Below are positions 6,556 through 16,006 of a stretch of DNA of 64,000 bases, one piece after another; positions within the stretch are counted from its first letter, which is position 1; the number at the start of each line of letters is the position of its first letter. The notes beneath the pieces were generated by a model, which worked only from the letters and a program-made list of their open reading frames with translations, was not told the DNA's origin and did no database searches. This DNA is from Mucilaginibacter sp. (lineage in GTDB: Bacteria; Bacteroidota; Bacteroidia; Sphingobacteriales; Sphingobacteriaceae). The DNA is taken from the NCBI GenBank assembly GCA_028288305.1, contig JAQBOA010000053.1, positions 203,841-267,840 on the forward strand, in the 5' to 3' direction. The position numbers and the translations under genes were made by a program.

Positions 6556-9500
6556 CTAATCTCCGTCCTGGGTGTTGAACAAGTACGTTTCGGTATTGCC
6601 ATGAGGTATGTTGATCATTCCACCATGAACTTGCTGCCACCAAAAGAGCATGCGCGGTCTTTCGCGGTTACCTATTTCATTCATGGAGTCGGCATCATAC
6701 AGGCGGCCATTCACCATAACGTATTTAATTTTTTCGCTGTTGCGGATATCATCAAGCGGGTTTTCGTTGAGTATGATGAGGTCTGCCAGTTTCCCGGTTT
6801 CAAGTGAGCCAATTTCTTTGTCCATCCCTAAATAACTAGCCCCGTTCATAGTAGCACAGCGTATGGCCTGCATGGGCGTCATGCCTCCCTGGGCAAGCAT
6901 CCAAAGTTCCCAATGTGCTCCAAGTCCCTGCAGTTGTCCATGGGAACCTAAATTAACTTTTGTACCACCATCGGCTATTTGCTTTACATATTTAGAAACT
7001 TCAATATGGCCATAGTCACCATACTCAGAGGTAGTTCTGCGCCTGGAGCGTGCATCCACTATATATTGAGGGGTAAAATTAAGCAGGTGCTCATTTTTCC
7101 AAACCTCTGTACGGTCGTACCAAAAGTTTTCGCCAAATTGGGTACCATAGCTCACTATCAAAGTAGGCGTATGGCCAGATTTACTACTATTCCAAAGGCT
7201 TTTTACATCCTTATAAACGGGCCAAACAGGAATACTATGTTCAATGCCGGTATGGCCGTCCAGTATCATATTCATATTTGTAAAAAACGTTGACCCACCT
7301 TCTGGCACCACTTCCATCTGCAATTCACGGGCAGCCTCAATAATCTGCTGGCGCTGCTCACGCCTTGGCTGGTTATAGCTTTTTACTGAAAACGCGCCAA
7401 CTGCTTTTAACCTGCGTAAATTGGAACGGGCATCATCAAGGCTGTTGATCACTGCTTTAAAATCGCCATCGGCACCATACAAAATAGTTCCTGTAGAGTA
7501 AACCCTTGGCCCCACCATATTACCTGCCTTTAACATTTCGGACTGACTAAAAACCATCTCTGTATTGCTGGATGGATCGTGCGAGGTAGTAACACCATAG
7601 GCCAGGTTTGCATAGTAATGCCAATCCTGCTGGGGCGAAATGCCATCAGGGCTGGTGTTTAAATGGGCATGGACATCAACTATTCCTGGCATAACAGTCT
7701 TTCCTCTGATGTCATAGATCTTAGCATCCGCCGGAATTTGTATATCTGCTGCTTTGCCGATAGCCGATACTTTATTCTGATCAATAATGATTATGCCATT
7801 TTCAATTACCTCATCACCCTTCATGGTAATTATGCGGGCATTTGTAAAAGCAATTTTCCCATCTGGAACATCCGTTTTTAAAATAAGACCAATGTCGATA
7901 CCAGCAGTATCAATAGGTGGGGTTTTATCGGTACCGTCGTCAGCAAACGGGAAAGCATTACGTATATCTCTTACAAAATATTTAGGCCCTAATGTCCACA
8001 TCAGTTTCTGGCTATCCTTACTCCAATGCAGATAAGTACCTGCATCGCGGGTTAGTTTGTTTAATGGGATGGCCTTATTAGCAGCCGTTAAATCCTGTAC
8101 GTTGCCTGTACTAACCATTGGGGTTAAATAGCAGTTGAATAACTCTGTAAAGGCCATCCATTTGCCATCGGGACTTGGGTTAAACTGTGTTGTATATTTT
8201 GAAGTGTATAAAGTTTGTTGGTTAGCTCCGGTGGTATCCATAACCTTAAAGGCTTTTTTATCGCCTTCGGTGCTTTGATAATATATTTTGGAATCATCCG
8301 TAGAAAATTGAGGGTATACACCATTATTGATAATTATTTTTGGCGTGCCACCGTTGGCTGAAATAGTATATATCCCCGGATTGTTGCCAAATGCAAACCC
8401 CGATGTTTGGTTTCCTACACCTTTCCTGTATATGATCTTATCACCTTTATTTGAAAATTTTGGTGAATAATAAAACCCTTTTTCCGCAGTGAGTCTTGTG
8501 ACCTGGCAGGTTGTGAGATCTATTTTATTTACAGATCCCTTTAGCTCGTCGCTCCAGTCAACATAAACCAGTGACTTTCCATCCGGGCTGAACGCCGGTT
8601 CATACTCAAAATCATTTGTAGCAGTTATGCGGTCAGGTTTTCCATTAGGCAAAGCTTTTGTATAAATATAACCTGCGGCATTAAACGCAACAACTTTTCC
8701 ATCCGGTGATGTAGTTAGCTGACGGATCATTTTAACAGGAAATTCATCCTGAAAAACCTTTTGAGGGAAATGCAATGCATCAGTAATAGTTTGCTGGGCA
8801 GTAACTTCAAAAGGAATCTGGACAGGATTTAGAGTATTTATATCCAGGTTCCATATCTTACCCTTTGCGTAAAAAATTATGCTTTTACTATCCGGCGTCC
8901 ATCCGAAGTTAGGGTATACTCCAAATATGGCCCAGGTTTCTTGTTGGTCATGGGAAAGGTCATCGTATACGGGCCATTCTTCGCCGGTGCTTAAATTATG
9001 AATGTATAATACTGATTTTAACCTTATCCGTTTTACAAAAGCCAGTAGTTTGCCATCTGGCGATATTTGCGGCCTGCAAGCGCCACCTCCACCACCGGCT
9101 ACGGTTTCAATTTCACCTGTTTGGCGGTTTAATCTTAATATTGCGTATATGCCCTGGTTTGGATCTTTATTGTATTGAAATTCAGGTCCAGGGGTAACAT
9201 CTTCGCTCCAGTAAACAAATTTACCATCGGGCGAAACAATAGGCTCGCCTGCATCCTGCTGATCGTTTTTACGCTTAGTAAGCTGGATACCTTCGCCGCC
9301 TGTTTTATGGTAGAGCCACATTTCACCTGCCCCAAGGGAACGTGTACCTGTAAAATGTTTACGTGCAACCAAAAATTGGCCGTCGGGTGTCCATGAGGCG
9401 TTATTCAGCAGCCTGAAGTTCTCTTTAGTAATTGCATGCTTATTACTGCCATCGCTGTTCATTATCCAGATATTATCACCACCGTCTTTATCACTTGTAT

Positions 9501-9789
9501 ATGATATCAATTTCCCGTCCGGGCTAAAGCGTGGTTGTATTTCCCAGGCTTTACCTCCGGCAAGCAAGGTGCCTTTACCCCCTGTAATGGGCATGCTGTA
9601 GATATCCCCCAGCAAATCAAAAACAATGGTCTTCCCGTCTGGACTTATGTCCAGATCCATCCAGGTACCTTCATCGGTACTGATTGAGATTTTTTTAGAG
9701 GAAGCCGGAGGGTTTTCTACATTCCATTTTTGGGCGTGTAAAGCATTAGATAGATATAGAAATATTATGGTAGCGTAGATGAATTTCAT
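6556..9789 (-). CDS. TolB-like propeller fused to amidohydrolase
   Basis: A secreted 1077-residue protein with a signal peptide (residues 1-19, ending NALHAQ). Residues 40-640 carry many PD40/TolB-type WD40-like repeats, each with an SPDGK motif, forming one or two beta-propellers. Residues 650-1060 are an imidazolonepropionase-like metal-dependent amidohydrolase: metal ligands H707 and H709 in DVHAHLNT, a lysine in SVKSY likely to be the bridging carboxylated residue, and later histidines in GIEHS and GSHGQ. Family members hydrolyse cyclic amides or peptides; the substrate here is unknown. The C-terminal GSLETGKLADLIILN is standard for the superfamily. The gene is monocistronic, and its length and architecture match other Bacteroidota proteins annotated as amidohydrolase family. 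Confidence 0.9.
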   Translation of the reverse strand: MKFIYATIIFLYLSNALHAQKWNVENPPASSKKISISTDEGTWMDLDISPDGKTIVFDLLGDIYSMPITGGKGTLLAGGKAWEIQPRFSPDGKLISYTSDKDGGDNIWIMNSDGSNKHAITKENFRLLNNASWTPDGQFLVARKHFTGTRSLGAGEMWLYHKTGGEGIQLTKRKNDQQDAGEPIVSPDGKFVYWSEDVTPGPEFQYNKDPNQGIYAILRLNRQTGEIETVAGGGGGACRPQISPDGKLLAFVKRIRLKSVLYIHNLSTGEEWPVYDDLSHDQQETWAIFGVYPNFGWTPDSKSIIFYAKGKIWNLDINTLNPVQIPFEVTAQQTITDALHFPQKVFQDEFPVKMIRQLTTSPDGKVVAFNAAGYIYTKALPNGKPDRITATNDFEYEPAFSPDGKSLVYVDWSDELKGSVNKIDLTTCQVTRLTAEKGFYYSPKFSNKGDKIIYRKGVGNQTSGFAFGNNPGIYTISANGGTPKIIINNGVYPQFSTDDSKIYYQSTEGDKKAFKVMDTTGANQQTLYTSKYTTQFNPSPDGKWMAFTELFNCYLTPMVSTGNVQDLTAANKAIPLNKLTRDAGTYLHWSKDSQKLMWTLGPKYFVRDIRNAFPFADDGTDKTPPIDTAGIDIGLILKTDVPDGKIAFTNARIITMKGDEVIENGIIIIDQNKVSAIGKAADIQIPADAKIYDIRGKTVMPGIVDVHAHLNTSPDGISPQQDWHYYANLAYGVTTSHDPSSNTEMVFSQSEMLKAGNMVGPRVYSTGTILYGADGDFKAVINSLDDARSNLRRLKAVGAFSVKSYNQPRREQRQQIIEAARELQMEVVPEGGSTFFTNMNMILDGHTGIEHSIPVWPVYKDVKSLWNSSKSGHTPTLIVSYGTQFGENFWYDRTEVWKNEHLLNFTPQYIVDARSRRRTTSEYGDYGHIEVSKYVKQIADGGTKVNLGSHGQLQGLGAHWELWMLAQGGMTPMQAIRCATMNGASYLGMDKEIGSLETGKLADLIILNENPLDDIRNSEKIKYVMVNGRLYDADSMNEIGNRERPRMLFWWQQVHGGMINIPHGNTETYLFNTQDGD

Positions 9790-9906
9790 GATATAGATGA
9801 TTACGCTGCGAATTTAGGAATATTATAGGATTTCGGATTTCGAAAGTTCGATTTCGGGTTTATCTTTACCAAAGTTCCATTAAATGACAATTAAATAAGG
9901 TAAAGG

Positions 9907-10191
9907 CTATTGGCTATCAGGATTGCGTTTAATATGGCGTATACTATTTACAATAATATTATCATCTTCAATTTCATATACCAAGACATAGGGGAACCGG
10001 TTAGTTTTTATACGCCTATATAATTGATTAATATAAGAGTAACGTTCGGGATGGATACTTCGCTTTTCATAACAAACTTCAATTTCTTCAATTAGTTCAT
10101 AACCTAAACCTTCTTTTTGTTCTTCATACCATTCAAAAGCTTCTTGAATTTCAAGTATAGCTTCCGTTTGGAGCAGCAGGTTATAACCCAT
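9907..10191 (-). CDS. RelE/ParE-family toxin
   Basis: A 94-residue protein with the RelE/ParE fold: an N-terminal strand, a helical hairpin (EIQEAFEWYEEQKEGLGYE), then strands with RRIKTNRFPYVLVYEIEDDNIIV and a terminal RHIKRNPDS. The F-P-Y-x-L-V-Y-E segment is the usual core strand of ParE-like toxins. Such toxins cleave mRNA at ribosomes (RelE) or poison gyrase (ParE); which applies is not clear from sequence. It follows its antitoxin gene by four bases on the same strand, the standard operon order. It appears intact. Confidence 0.85.
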   Translation of the reverse strand: MGYNLLLQTEAILEIQEAFEWYEEQKEGLGYELIEEIEVCYEKRSIHPERYSYINQLYRRIKTNRFPYVLVYEIEDDNIIVNSIRHIKRNPDSQ

Positions 10192-10195
10192 TAAA

Positions 10196-10444
10196 TTATT
10201 TTTTTCTGATTATGATTTCCTTGGCTTCATTCCAACTATAGGTGCTGCTTTCACCACTCAAACGTTTTTGTCTTCGTTCATCGAAGCCTTTAATATCTTC
10301 AGCCGAAAACTCATAATCAAAGTCGTCTTCATCATTATATTCTTTTGCAAGTGCAAACATCAACTTTAATAATTTCTCATCACTATTATCAATATATTGA
10401 TGTAATCTTTGACGAATTTGTGTTGTTTGCATAGTCTGTCCCAT
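10196..10444 (-). CDS. Antitoxin of the RelE/ParE pair
   Basis: About 82 residues, beginning MGQTMQTTQIRQRLHQYIDN. The N-terminal half (LRxxLHQYID, DEKLLKLMFALAKEY) is the helical module found in many Bacteroidota addiction-module antitoxins, and the acidic, unstructured C-terminus (DDFDYEFSAEDIKGFDERRQK) would wrap the toxin. Two ATG codons are possible, at 10444 and 10432; the second gives the more typical MQTTQI start. A TTG further out at 10453 is unlikely. The toxin gene begins four bases after its stop. Antitoxin and complex probably repress their own promoter. Confidence 0.8.
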   Translation of the reverse strand: MGQTMQTTQIRQRLHQYIDNSDEKLLKLMFALAKEYNDEDDFDYEFSAEDIKGFDERRQKRLSGESSTYSWNEAKEIIIRKK

Positions 10445-10576
10445 TTTTAACAAATTTACTTATAAATTATTTATATAATATTATTTCAGAGTTAGAAAGT
10501 TAGGTTTGGAAATTATCTTTACCAAAATCCGATTCCGATAATTGCCGGACATAAATACGAACGCAGAAATCAAAAA

Positions 10577-12472
10577 ATGACTATCCAGCAAATATTAAAA
10601 CAATATTGGAACCATGATGACTTCCGCCCGATGCAGGAGGAGATCATTCAATCTGTTTTGCTGGGGCATGATACACTTGCGCTATTACCAACGGGAGGTG
10701 GTAAGTCGGTATGTTTCCAGGTGCCTGCACTTGCAAAGGAGGGTATATGTATTGTGATTTCTCCTTTGATAGCCTTGATGAAAGACCAGGTTGAAAATCT
10801 GAAAGAAAAAGGTATTGAAGCGGTTTCAATTGTTTCAGGCATGGGTAAGCATGAAATTGATATCGCGCTTGATAATTGCATCTATGGCCAGGTTAAATTT
10901 TTATACCTCTCACCGGAGCGTTTGCTGTCTGAACTGGTACGTGAGCGTATCAAATACATGAAAGTAAATTTGATAGCAGTTGATGAAGCGCATTGTATTT
11001 CGCAGTGGGGATATAATTTCAGACCGCCTTATCTCCATATAGCTGATCTGCGTGACTTACATCCTGATGTACCGGTTTTGGCGCTCACCGCAACAGCTAC
11101 CGCCGAAGTGCGGGAAGATATTCAGCAAAAGTTAAGGTTCAGGAAACCAAATATTTTCAAGAAAAGTTTTGAGCGTAAAAACATCAGTTATGTGGTACAG
11201 AATGCTGAAAATAAGCTCCGAAAACTGCTTGACATAGCAAAAGGCATAAAAGGCAGTGGTATAGTGTATGTGCGCAGTCGCAAAGAAACTGCTGAAATTG
11301 CTAAATTTTATAATGAAAATGGCATTAAAGCCGAATATTATCATGCAGGCCTGGAAGCCGGGCTTAGATCTCAGAAACAGGAAAACTGGAAAAATAACCG
11401 CACCCGGATCATAGTTGCTACAAACGCATTTGGTATGGGCATCGACAAGCCCGATGTCCGTTTTGTGATTCACAAAGACCCGCCCGAAAGTTTGGAAGCT
11501 TATTACCAGGAAGCAGGCCGGGGCGGGCGGGACGAAAAAAAAGCCTATGCTGTTTTATTATATAATCCGTCGGACAGGTTAAAGCAGGAAAAGAAATTTG
11601 AATTGAGCTTTCCATCCATACCTGAAATAAAACAGGTATACCATTTTCTTGCTAATTATTACCAGCTTGCTTATGAGGCAGGCGAAGGTTTAAGCCTTGA
11701 CCTTGATTTGGGCGATTTTTGCAGCCGTTTTAAACTGGACGCTGTAAAAACCATTAATTCCTTAAAATTCCTGGAACAGGATGAGTACCTATCATTTAAC
11801 GAAAGTGTTTTTTTGCCGTCTCGGTTTAGGTTTGAGGTGCTGAATGAACAATTGTACAACTTTCAAATTCAAAATCCGGGATGGGATCCTTTTATTAAAA
11901 CTTTATTACGCTCATATGGGGGAGCATTTGAAAATTATGTGCGTTTGAGAGAATTTGATCTTGCCAGGCGAACAAATATGAACGTTCAGCAGGTTATTGA
12001 CGGCTTAAAACAATTGCAGGATTTTAAAATTTTAAACTATCAGCAGCAAACTGATATGCCCCAGGTTACCTGGTTAAAGCCCCGGCAGCATGTAAATGCT
12101 CTTTATATAAATAAAAAAGCGATTGATGAGCGAAAAGCTACCTATCGAAAAAAGATGGAAGCTGTTTTTGCCTACGCTGAACATAAAAAATGCCACAGTC
12201 AGATGCTATTAGCTTATTTTGATGAGCCTAATGCTGATAAATGCGGCGTCTGTGATGTGTGCCTGGAAGAAAAAAGAAAAAGAAATGCTTCCGAAATATT
12301 TGACGATATTACCAGTGAAATAGTACAACTATTAGGTAACACGTCAATGGACCTTGCATCCCTGGTAACCTCAACCAACATAGGTACTGAAAAAGAAAAA
12401 ATTGAAACTATCCGGTTATTGCTTGATGCCGGTAAAATAAAATTTGCCGGTGAGAAGCTCGTTATTGGATAA
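10577..12472 (+). CDS. recQ: ATP-dependent DNA helicase RecQ family
   Basis: A superfamily 2 3'-5' DNA helicase used in recombination and replication-fork repair. Walker A is LLPTGGGKS with K43; motif II is DEAH in AVDEAHCISQWGYNFRP, including the RecQ aromatic-rich loop; motif VI is in YYQEAGRGGRDEKK. Four zinc-ligand cysteines follow in the RQC region (CHSQ...CGVCDVC). The 631-residue length ends in a winged-helix-like segment without a clear HRDC domain, which fits the shorter RecQ paralogues common in Bacteroidota, so a second, longer RecQ may exist elsewhere. It is monocistronic, divergent from the toxin-antitoxin operon, with about 130 bases between. Confidence 0.95.
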   Translation: MTIQQILKQYWNHDDFRPMQEEIIQSVLLGHDTLALLPTGGGKSVCFQVPALAKEGICIVISPLIALMKDQVENLKEKGIEAVSIVSGMGKHEIDIALDNCIYGQVKFLYLSPERLLSELVRERIKYMKVNLIAVDEAHCISQWGYNFRPPYLHIADLRDLHPDVPVLALTATATAEVREDIQQKLRFRKPNIFKKSFERKNISYVVQNAENKLRKLLDIAKGIKGSGIVYVRSRKETAEIAKFYNENGIKAEYYHAGLEAGLRSQKQENWKNNRTRIIVATNAFGMGIDKPDVRFVIHKDPPESLEAYYQEAGRGGRDEKKAYAVLLYNPSDRLKQEKKFELSFPSIPEIKQVYHFLANYYQLAYEAGEGLSLDLDLGDFCSRFKLDAVKTINSLKFLEQDEYLSFNESVFLPSRFRFEVLNEQLYNFQIQNPGWDPFIKTLLRSYGGAFENYVRLREFDLARRTNMNVQQVIDGLKQLQDFKILNYQQQTDMPQVTWLKPRQHVNALYINKKAIDERKATYRKKMEAVFAYAEHKKCHSQMLLAYFDEPNADKCGVCDVCLEEKRKRNASEIFDDITSEIVQLLGNTSMDLASLVTSTNIGTEKEKIETIRLLLDAGKIKFAGEKLVIG

Positions 12473-12900
12473 CCTGTCGATTGGATTATATTTTCAATTA
12501 CAGGATTTAAATTTTAAGGTTCAAAAGCAAACTATAATGCTTTAAAATACCTGTTCGATTCGTGTCCAGAAGTTAAATCCGAAAATCAGAAAGAAATATA
12601 ATTCCTTAATTTAACCTTAACCCCTCATCTAATAACCCATAACGGTATTTCAACTCTTTACATACGCCCTATTCTGTCTCAAAACAAAATTTTATTTGGT
12701 ATGATTACAAAAACTATCTTAGTGTAATAATTACACTAAGATGAATAATTTCACCGATTAAAACCCCACCTTTGCCGATGAAAATAAGGCGTTCATCTAT
12801 TTTATAAACTTTTGTGTAACGTTTTGTAATTAGGCTCGTCTTATGGATGTATTTAAAAATTACAAAAACACAATTAATTGAAGATCATAATATTAAAAAA
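12473..12900. other. Non-coding spacer with a 27-base palindrome
   Basis: Between recQ and the DUF2807 gene no coding frame is convincing. The notable feature is a perfect palindrome at 12716-12742 with 13-bp arms (atcttagtgtaat and its complement) around a single A, about 160 bases before the downstream ATG. The rest is AT-rich, with a GTTCGATTCG at about 12551 that is not part of a tRNA. Confidence 0.6.
12716..12742. promoter_or_regulatory. Perfect 27-base palindrome, candidate operator
   Basis: Arms ATCTTAGTGTAAT and ATTACACTAAGAT flank one central A. No T tract follows on either strand, so it is a poor terminator. Its symmetry and length suit a dimeric repressor. No regulator gene is adjacent. 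Confidence 0.4.
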
Positions 12901-13500
12901 ATGAAAACAAGAATAACCGCCATAATCACAATGTTTATTGTAGTATTAGGCATTACAAAATCAACCTTTGCAGCATCTGCAAACAATGCAACTGTTACTG
13001 TTTTAACTGATATCAGCGCCGTGAATAAAATTGAAGTTCATGGAAATGTTGAGCTGTTTATTTCTGATGGCACAACTGACCAGGTAAAAGTGTATAACAA
13101 ATATTATTCTGAAAGCGCATTAGTGCAAAGCAAAAATGGTGTATTACGCATATCATCTTATACACCTGAAAAATTGGTGGTTTGGGTTACTGCTAACGAC
13201 CTTCGTTCAGTATCAGCCTATGACAATGCTGAAGTAAAATCATTCGGTAACATATCAAAAATTGAATTTAATGTTGACTTGCATGATAATTCATCAGCAA
13301 ACCTAAATTTGGATGCTTTCAATGCTAATGTGACTTTGACAGACCATGCAAAAGCTAATTTAAGTGGTACAGCCACAGAATATAATTTAACCCGTAATAT
13401 TGCTACAAGCGTAAATAATTATAATTTTAAAGTGAATCAATTCACTGAAAATAAGGTAAGCATACCGGCAGAGAAGAATGATAATATTGCCGGTCTCTAA
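12901..13500 (+). CDS. DUF2807 (GIN domain) secreted protein
   Basis: A 199-residue exported protein: signal peptide in residues 1-22 (MKTRITAIITMFIVVLG, cleavage after FAA), then a repetitive beta-solenoid-like domain of the DUF2807 or GIN type. Diagnostic features are the INKIEVHGNVELFIS-like opening strand, a KNGVLRISS strand, and DNAEVKSFGNISKIE with alternating small residues and D/N. Family members are widespread in Bacteroidota and called putative auto-transporter adhesin heads, but function is not established. Start: an in-frame ATG at 12847 would add 18 polar residues before the signal peptide, so ATG 12901 is preferred. A strong terminator lies at 13535-13568. Confidence 0.85.
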   Translation: MKTRITAIITMFIVVLGITKSTFAASANNATVTVLTDISAVNKIEVHGNVELFISDGTTDQVKVYNKYYSESALVQSKNGVLRISSYTPEKLVVWVTANDLRSVSAYDNAEVKSFGNISKIEFNVDLHDNSSANLNLDAFNANVTLTDHAKANLSGTATEYNLTRNIATSVNNYNFKVNQFTENKVSIPAEKNDNIAGL

Positions 13501-13534
13501 TACAACTTTTGCAAAAGTTCAACATATAATCTGG

Positions 13535-13568
13535 AAAGCTATCTGTTAAGGCAGGTGGCTTTTTTTTT
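13535..13568 (+). terminator. Rho-independent terminator of the DUF2807 gene
   Basis: AGCTATCTG pairs with CAGGTGGCT through a nine-base-pair RNA stem (two G-U pairs) around a six-base loop, followed by nine T. Confidence 0.85.
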
Positions 13569-13709
13569 GTATAAGCCTGAAATAAGGTGTATCTATTTTA
13601 TTACGTATTAATTTAGTATCAACCCTTATATTAGCAATTATTAAGTGATCAAATCGTTTATGTTTTGTTAGTGGGAATTTGTCAATAAAAATTTAGCAGA
13701 CTTATAAAA

Positions 13710-15230
13710 ATGAAATTATTCCAATTTACAATTTGTAGTTTTTTATTGCTTATTTTATGCAGCGGCGCTAGTATATCACCTGTAAAAACAAGCGCTATAT
13801 ATGTATCTGATTACGAAAACGTATTAGGGACCTCGTTTGAATTTAAAGCCCTTGCATTAACACCTGCAAAAGCCGAAGCTGCTGAAAACGCAGCATTGAG
13901 CGAGATTGATCGCCTGAATAAAATATTGAGCGGTTATGACGCATCGAGCGAATTTAGCATTTGGATGCATGGAGAGAAAAGACCTGTTAAAGTTTCTCCC
14001 GAACTTTATGAAGTATTATACCTGTTTGATAAGTGGCGGGTTCAAAGCGGTGGTGCTTTAGATGCCTCTGCAGAAGTTATTGGAAGGGTTTGGAAGGCTG
14101 CAGCAAAAAGCAATCAGCAACCTACTTCCCAGGAACTTTCCGCGGCAGTAGCTACTGTAAAGCAATCTCATTGGAAGTTGGATGAAGTTAATCATACCGC
14201 AACACATTTGGATGATGCTCCGCTAATGTTAAACTCGTTCGCAAAAAGTTATATTATTAATAAAGCCTGTAACGCCGCCTTGGCTTCGGGAGGTATAACA
14301 GGTGTTGTAATAAATATCGGTGGCGATATTGTAGTTAAGGGTGATCATACAGAGCAAATATTGATTAGCAATCCAAAAGCCGACGCTGAAAATGACTTAC
14401 CTATTGCAAGGTTAAATATAAGTAATAAGATGGTTGCAACAAGCGGAAATTACCGCAGGGGCGAGTTGGTTAATGGTAAATGGCATTCCCATATTGTTGA
14501 TCCGCGTACAGGATTGCCTTGCGATAAAGTGTTAAGCGCAACAGTTGTTGCAGATAATGCTACCGATGCCGGTGCGCTTGCTACCGCCTTTAATGTTTTA
14601 ACACCTGAAGAAAGCAAAGCTCTGGCAGCAACCATACCGCATGCAGAGTTTATGCTGATAACCAGTGATGGAAAACGTGTGGAAAGCAATGGATGGAAAG
14701 AACTTGAATTACCGGAAAGAAAAATTGCAATAACTAAATCTGCTAAAGCCTCATTTGCTGATAAAACATGGGACCCCAACTATGAATTAGTTATAGGTCT
14801 GGAATTAAAGCAGATTGAAGGTTTTCGTGTGCATAGCCCTTATGTGGCAATGTGGGTGGTAGATAAAGATAAAAAACCTGTACGTAATATTGCACTTTGG
14901 TACCGTAAACCAAAATATCTTGATGAAATGCCAGCATGGTATGATACTTATTATGGAAAATTTGCAGATGCCGACCGTAGTGTAAGCTCAACTACCAGCG
15001 CTACAAGACCTGCCGGAAAATACACTTTAAAATGGGATGGTAAAGATGACAAAGGCGAATTTGTAAAACGCGGCATTTACACCATAATGATAGAGGTTGC
15101 ACGCGAACATGGCACCCATCAACTGATGACCAAAGAAATTGACTTCACCAAAAAGCTGCAGCCAATAACTTTGCCGGGTAATATAGAAGTAACATCTGTA
15201 GTTCTTGATTATGTTAAAAAAACAAAATGA
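13710..15230 (+). CDS. ApbE-type FAD:protein FMN transferase fused to DUF2271
   Basis: A 506-residue exported protein. A signal peptide covers roughly residues 1-20. Residues 35-320 are an ApbE domain, which covalently attaches FMN to Thr/Ser of respiratory flavoproteins such as Nqr and Rnf subunits; the VVINIGGDIVVKGD and HIVDPRTGLPCD motifs carry the conserved glycine and metal or FAD-binding residues. Residues 350-500 form a DUF2271 domain with a FlgD-like Ig strand pattern (KWDGKDDKGEFVKRGIYTI). ApbE-DUF2271 fusions recur beside PepSY membrane proteins, as here: the next gene overlaps by four bases (ATGA), implying translational coupling. The pair probably handles a flavin-linked membrane redox function; the flavinylated target is not visible. 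Confidence 0.88.
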   Translation: MKLFQFTICSFLLLILCSGASISPVKTSAIYVSDYENVLGTSFEFKALALTPAKAEAAENAALSEIDRLNKILSGYDASSEFSIWMHGEKRPVKVSPELYEVLYLFDKWRVQSGGALDASAEVIGRVWKAAAKSNQQPTSQELSAAVATVKQSHWKLDEVNHTATHLDDAPLMLNSFAKSYIINKACNAALASGGITGVVINIGGDIVVKGDHTEQILISNPKADAENDLPIARLNISNKMVATSGNYRRGELVNGKWHSHIVDPRTGLPCDKVLSATVVADNATDAGALATAFNVLTPEESKALAATIPHAEFMLITSDGKRVESNGWKELELPERKIAITKSAKASFADKTWDPNYELVIGLELKQIEGFRVHSPYVAMWVVDKDKKPVRNIALWYRKPKYLDEMPAWYDTYYGKFADADRSVSSTTSATRPAGKYTLKWDGKDDKGEFVKRGIYTIMIEVAREHGTHQLMTKEIDFTKKLQPITLPGNIEVTSVVLDYVKKTK

Positions 15231-15886
15231 CCAATAAATTTTTAAGGTCTAAAGGTCACTTGCATAATAAGAAAACCGAAACGGCCCCAAAAGCTTTATG
15301 GAAAAAACGTACAGCTGCCCTTTCTCGCTGGCTACATATCTATCTTTCCATGTTTAGCTTTGTTATTGTATTATTTTTTGCAGCGACAGGCTTTACGCTC
15401 AATCATGCCGATTGGTTTGATGGTAAGGAACAGGTTAAAAAATTTACTGGCAGGGTACAACTAAAATGGGTCAAGGTAAAAGATACGGCGGCTATTGCAA
15501 AGCTGGAGATTGTGGAATTACTGAAGCATCGTCATCATATTAAAGGCGATGTTAGCGATTTTATTATTGATGACAATCAATGTTCAGTTTCATTTAAAGG
15601 GCCGGGTTATAGCGCCGACGCCTTTATTAATAGGGATAATGGCGAATACAAGCTCGCTGAAACCACTATGGGCCTCATAGCTATTATTAATGACCTACAT
15701 AAGGGCCGCGATACTGGTAAAAAATGGTCGTATTTGATTGATGCTGCTGCGATTTTTATGTGCCTGATTTCTATCACAGGCCTGCTGATGATTTGTTTTA
15801 TGAAGAAGAAACGCTTTAGTGGCTTTCTGCTTATGGCAGTTGGAATATTAGTGTGCTATTTTGTTTACCATTTCCTGGTACCTTGA
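15227..15886 (+). CDS. PepSY-associated transmembrane protein
   Basis: A 219-residue inner-membrane protein of the PepSY-associated TM type. The first membrane helix near residues 37-57 (ALSRWLHIYLSMFSFVIVLFF) with the W-L-H-x-Y motif, a periplasmic domain of about 100 residues, then two or three helices from residue 168 to the end (IDAAAIFMCLISITGLLMI; LLMAVGILVCYFVYHFLV). Histidines in the WLHIY and NDLHKGRD segments are potential haem or metal ligands, as in related ferric reductase-like proteins; this is inference. It overlaps the ApbE-DUF2271 gene by four bases and is followed by a bidirectional terminator. Confidence 0.85.
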   Translation: MTNKFLRSKGHLHNKKTETAPKALWKKRTAALSRWLHIYLSMFSFVIVLFFAATGFTLNHADWFDGKEQVKKFTGRVQLKWVKVKDTAAIAKLEIVELLKHRHHIKGDVSDFIIDDNQCSVSFKGPGYSADAFINRDNGEYKLAETTMGLIAIINDLHKGRDTGKKWSYLIDAAAIFMCLISITGLLMICFMKKKRFSGFLLMAVGILVCYFVYHFLVP

Positions 15887-15904
15887 AATATCACATCTTG
15901 ATAT

Positions 15905-15962
15905 AAATTATTTAATAAAAAGACCCGCTTCTCTCGAAGCAGGTCTTTTTATTAAATAATTT
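15905..15962. terminator. Bidirectional terminator between convergent genes
   Basis: A long near-perfect inverted repeat (left arm ATTATTTAATAAAAAGACC, loop region CGCTTC-TCTC-GAAGC) is flanked by A and T tracts on both sides. It ends both the PepSY transcript on the plus strand and the M1 peptidase transcript on the minus strand. Confidence 0.9.
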
Positions 15963-16006
15963 CTTCAATCCGAAATTAAAACACTTTTTATCTTTTACTT
16001 TCACCT

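Noticed and set aside
11132..11473. Long antisense open frame inside recQ
   Set aside because: Shadow of a strongly conserved gene; hydrophobic composition comes from the complementary strand and there is no start context.
12545..12570. GTTCGATTCG, resembling a tRNA T-loop
   Set aside because: No acceptor stem, anticodon arm or D-loop can be built around it.
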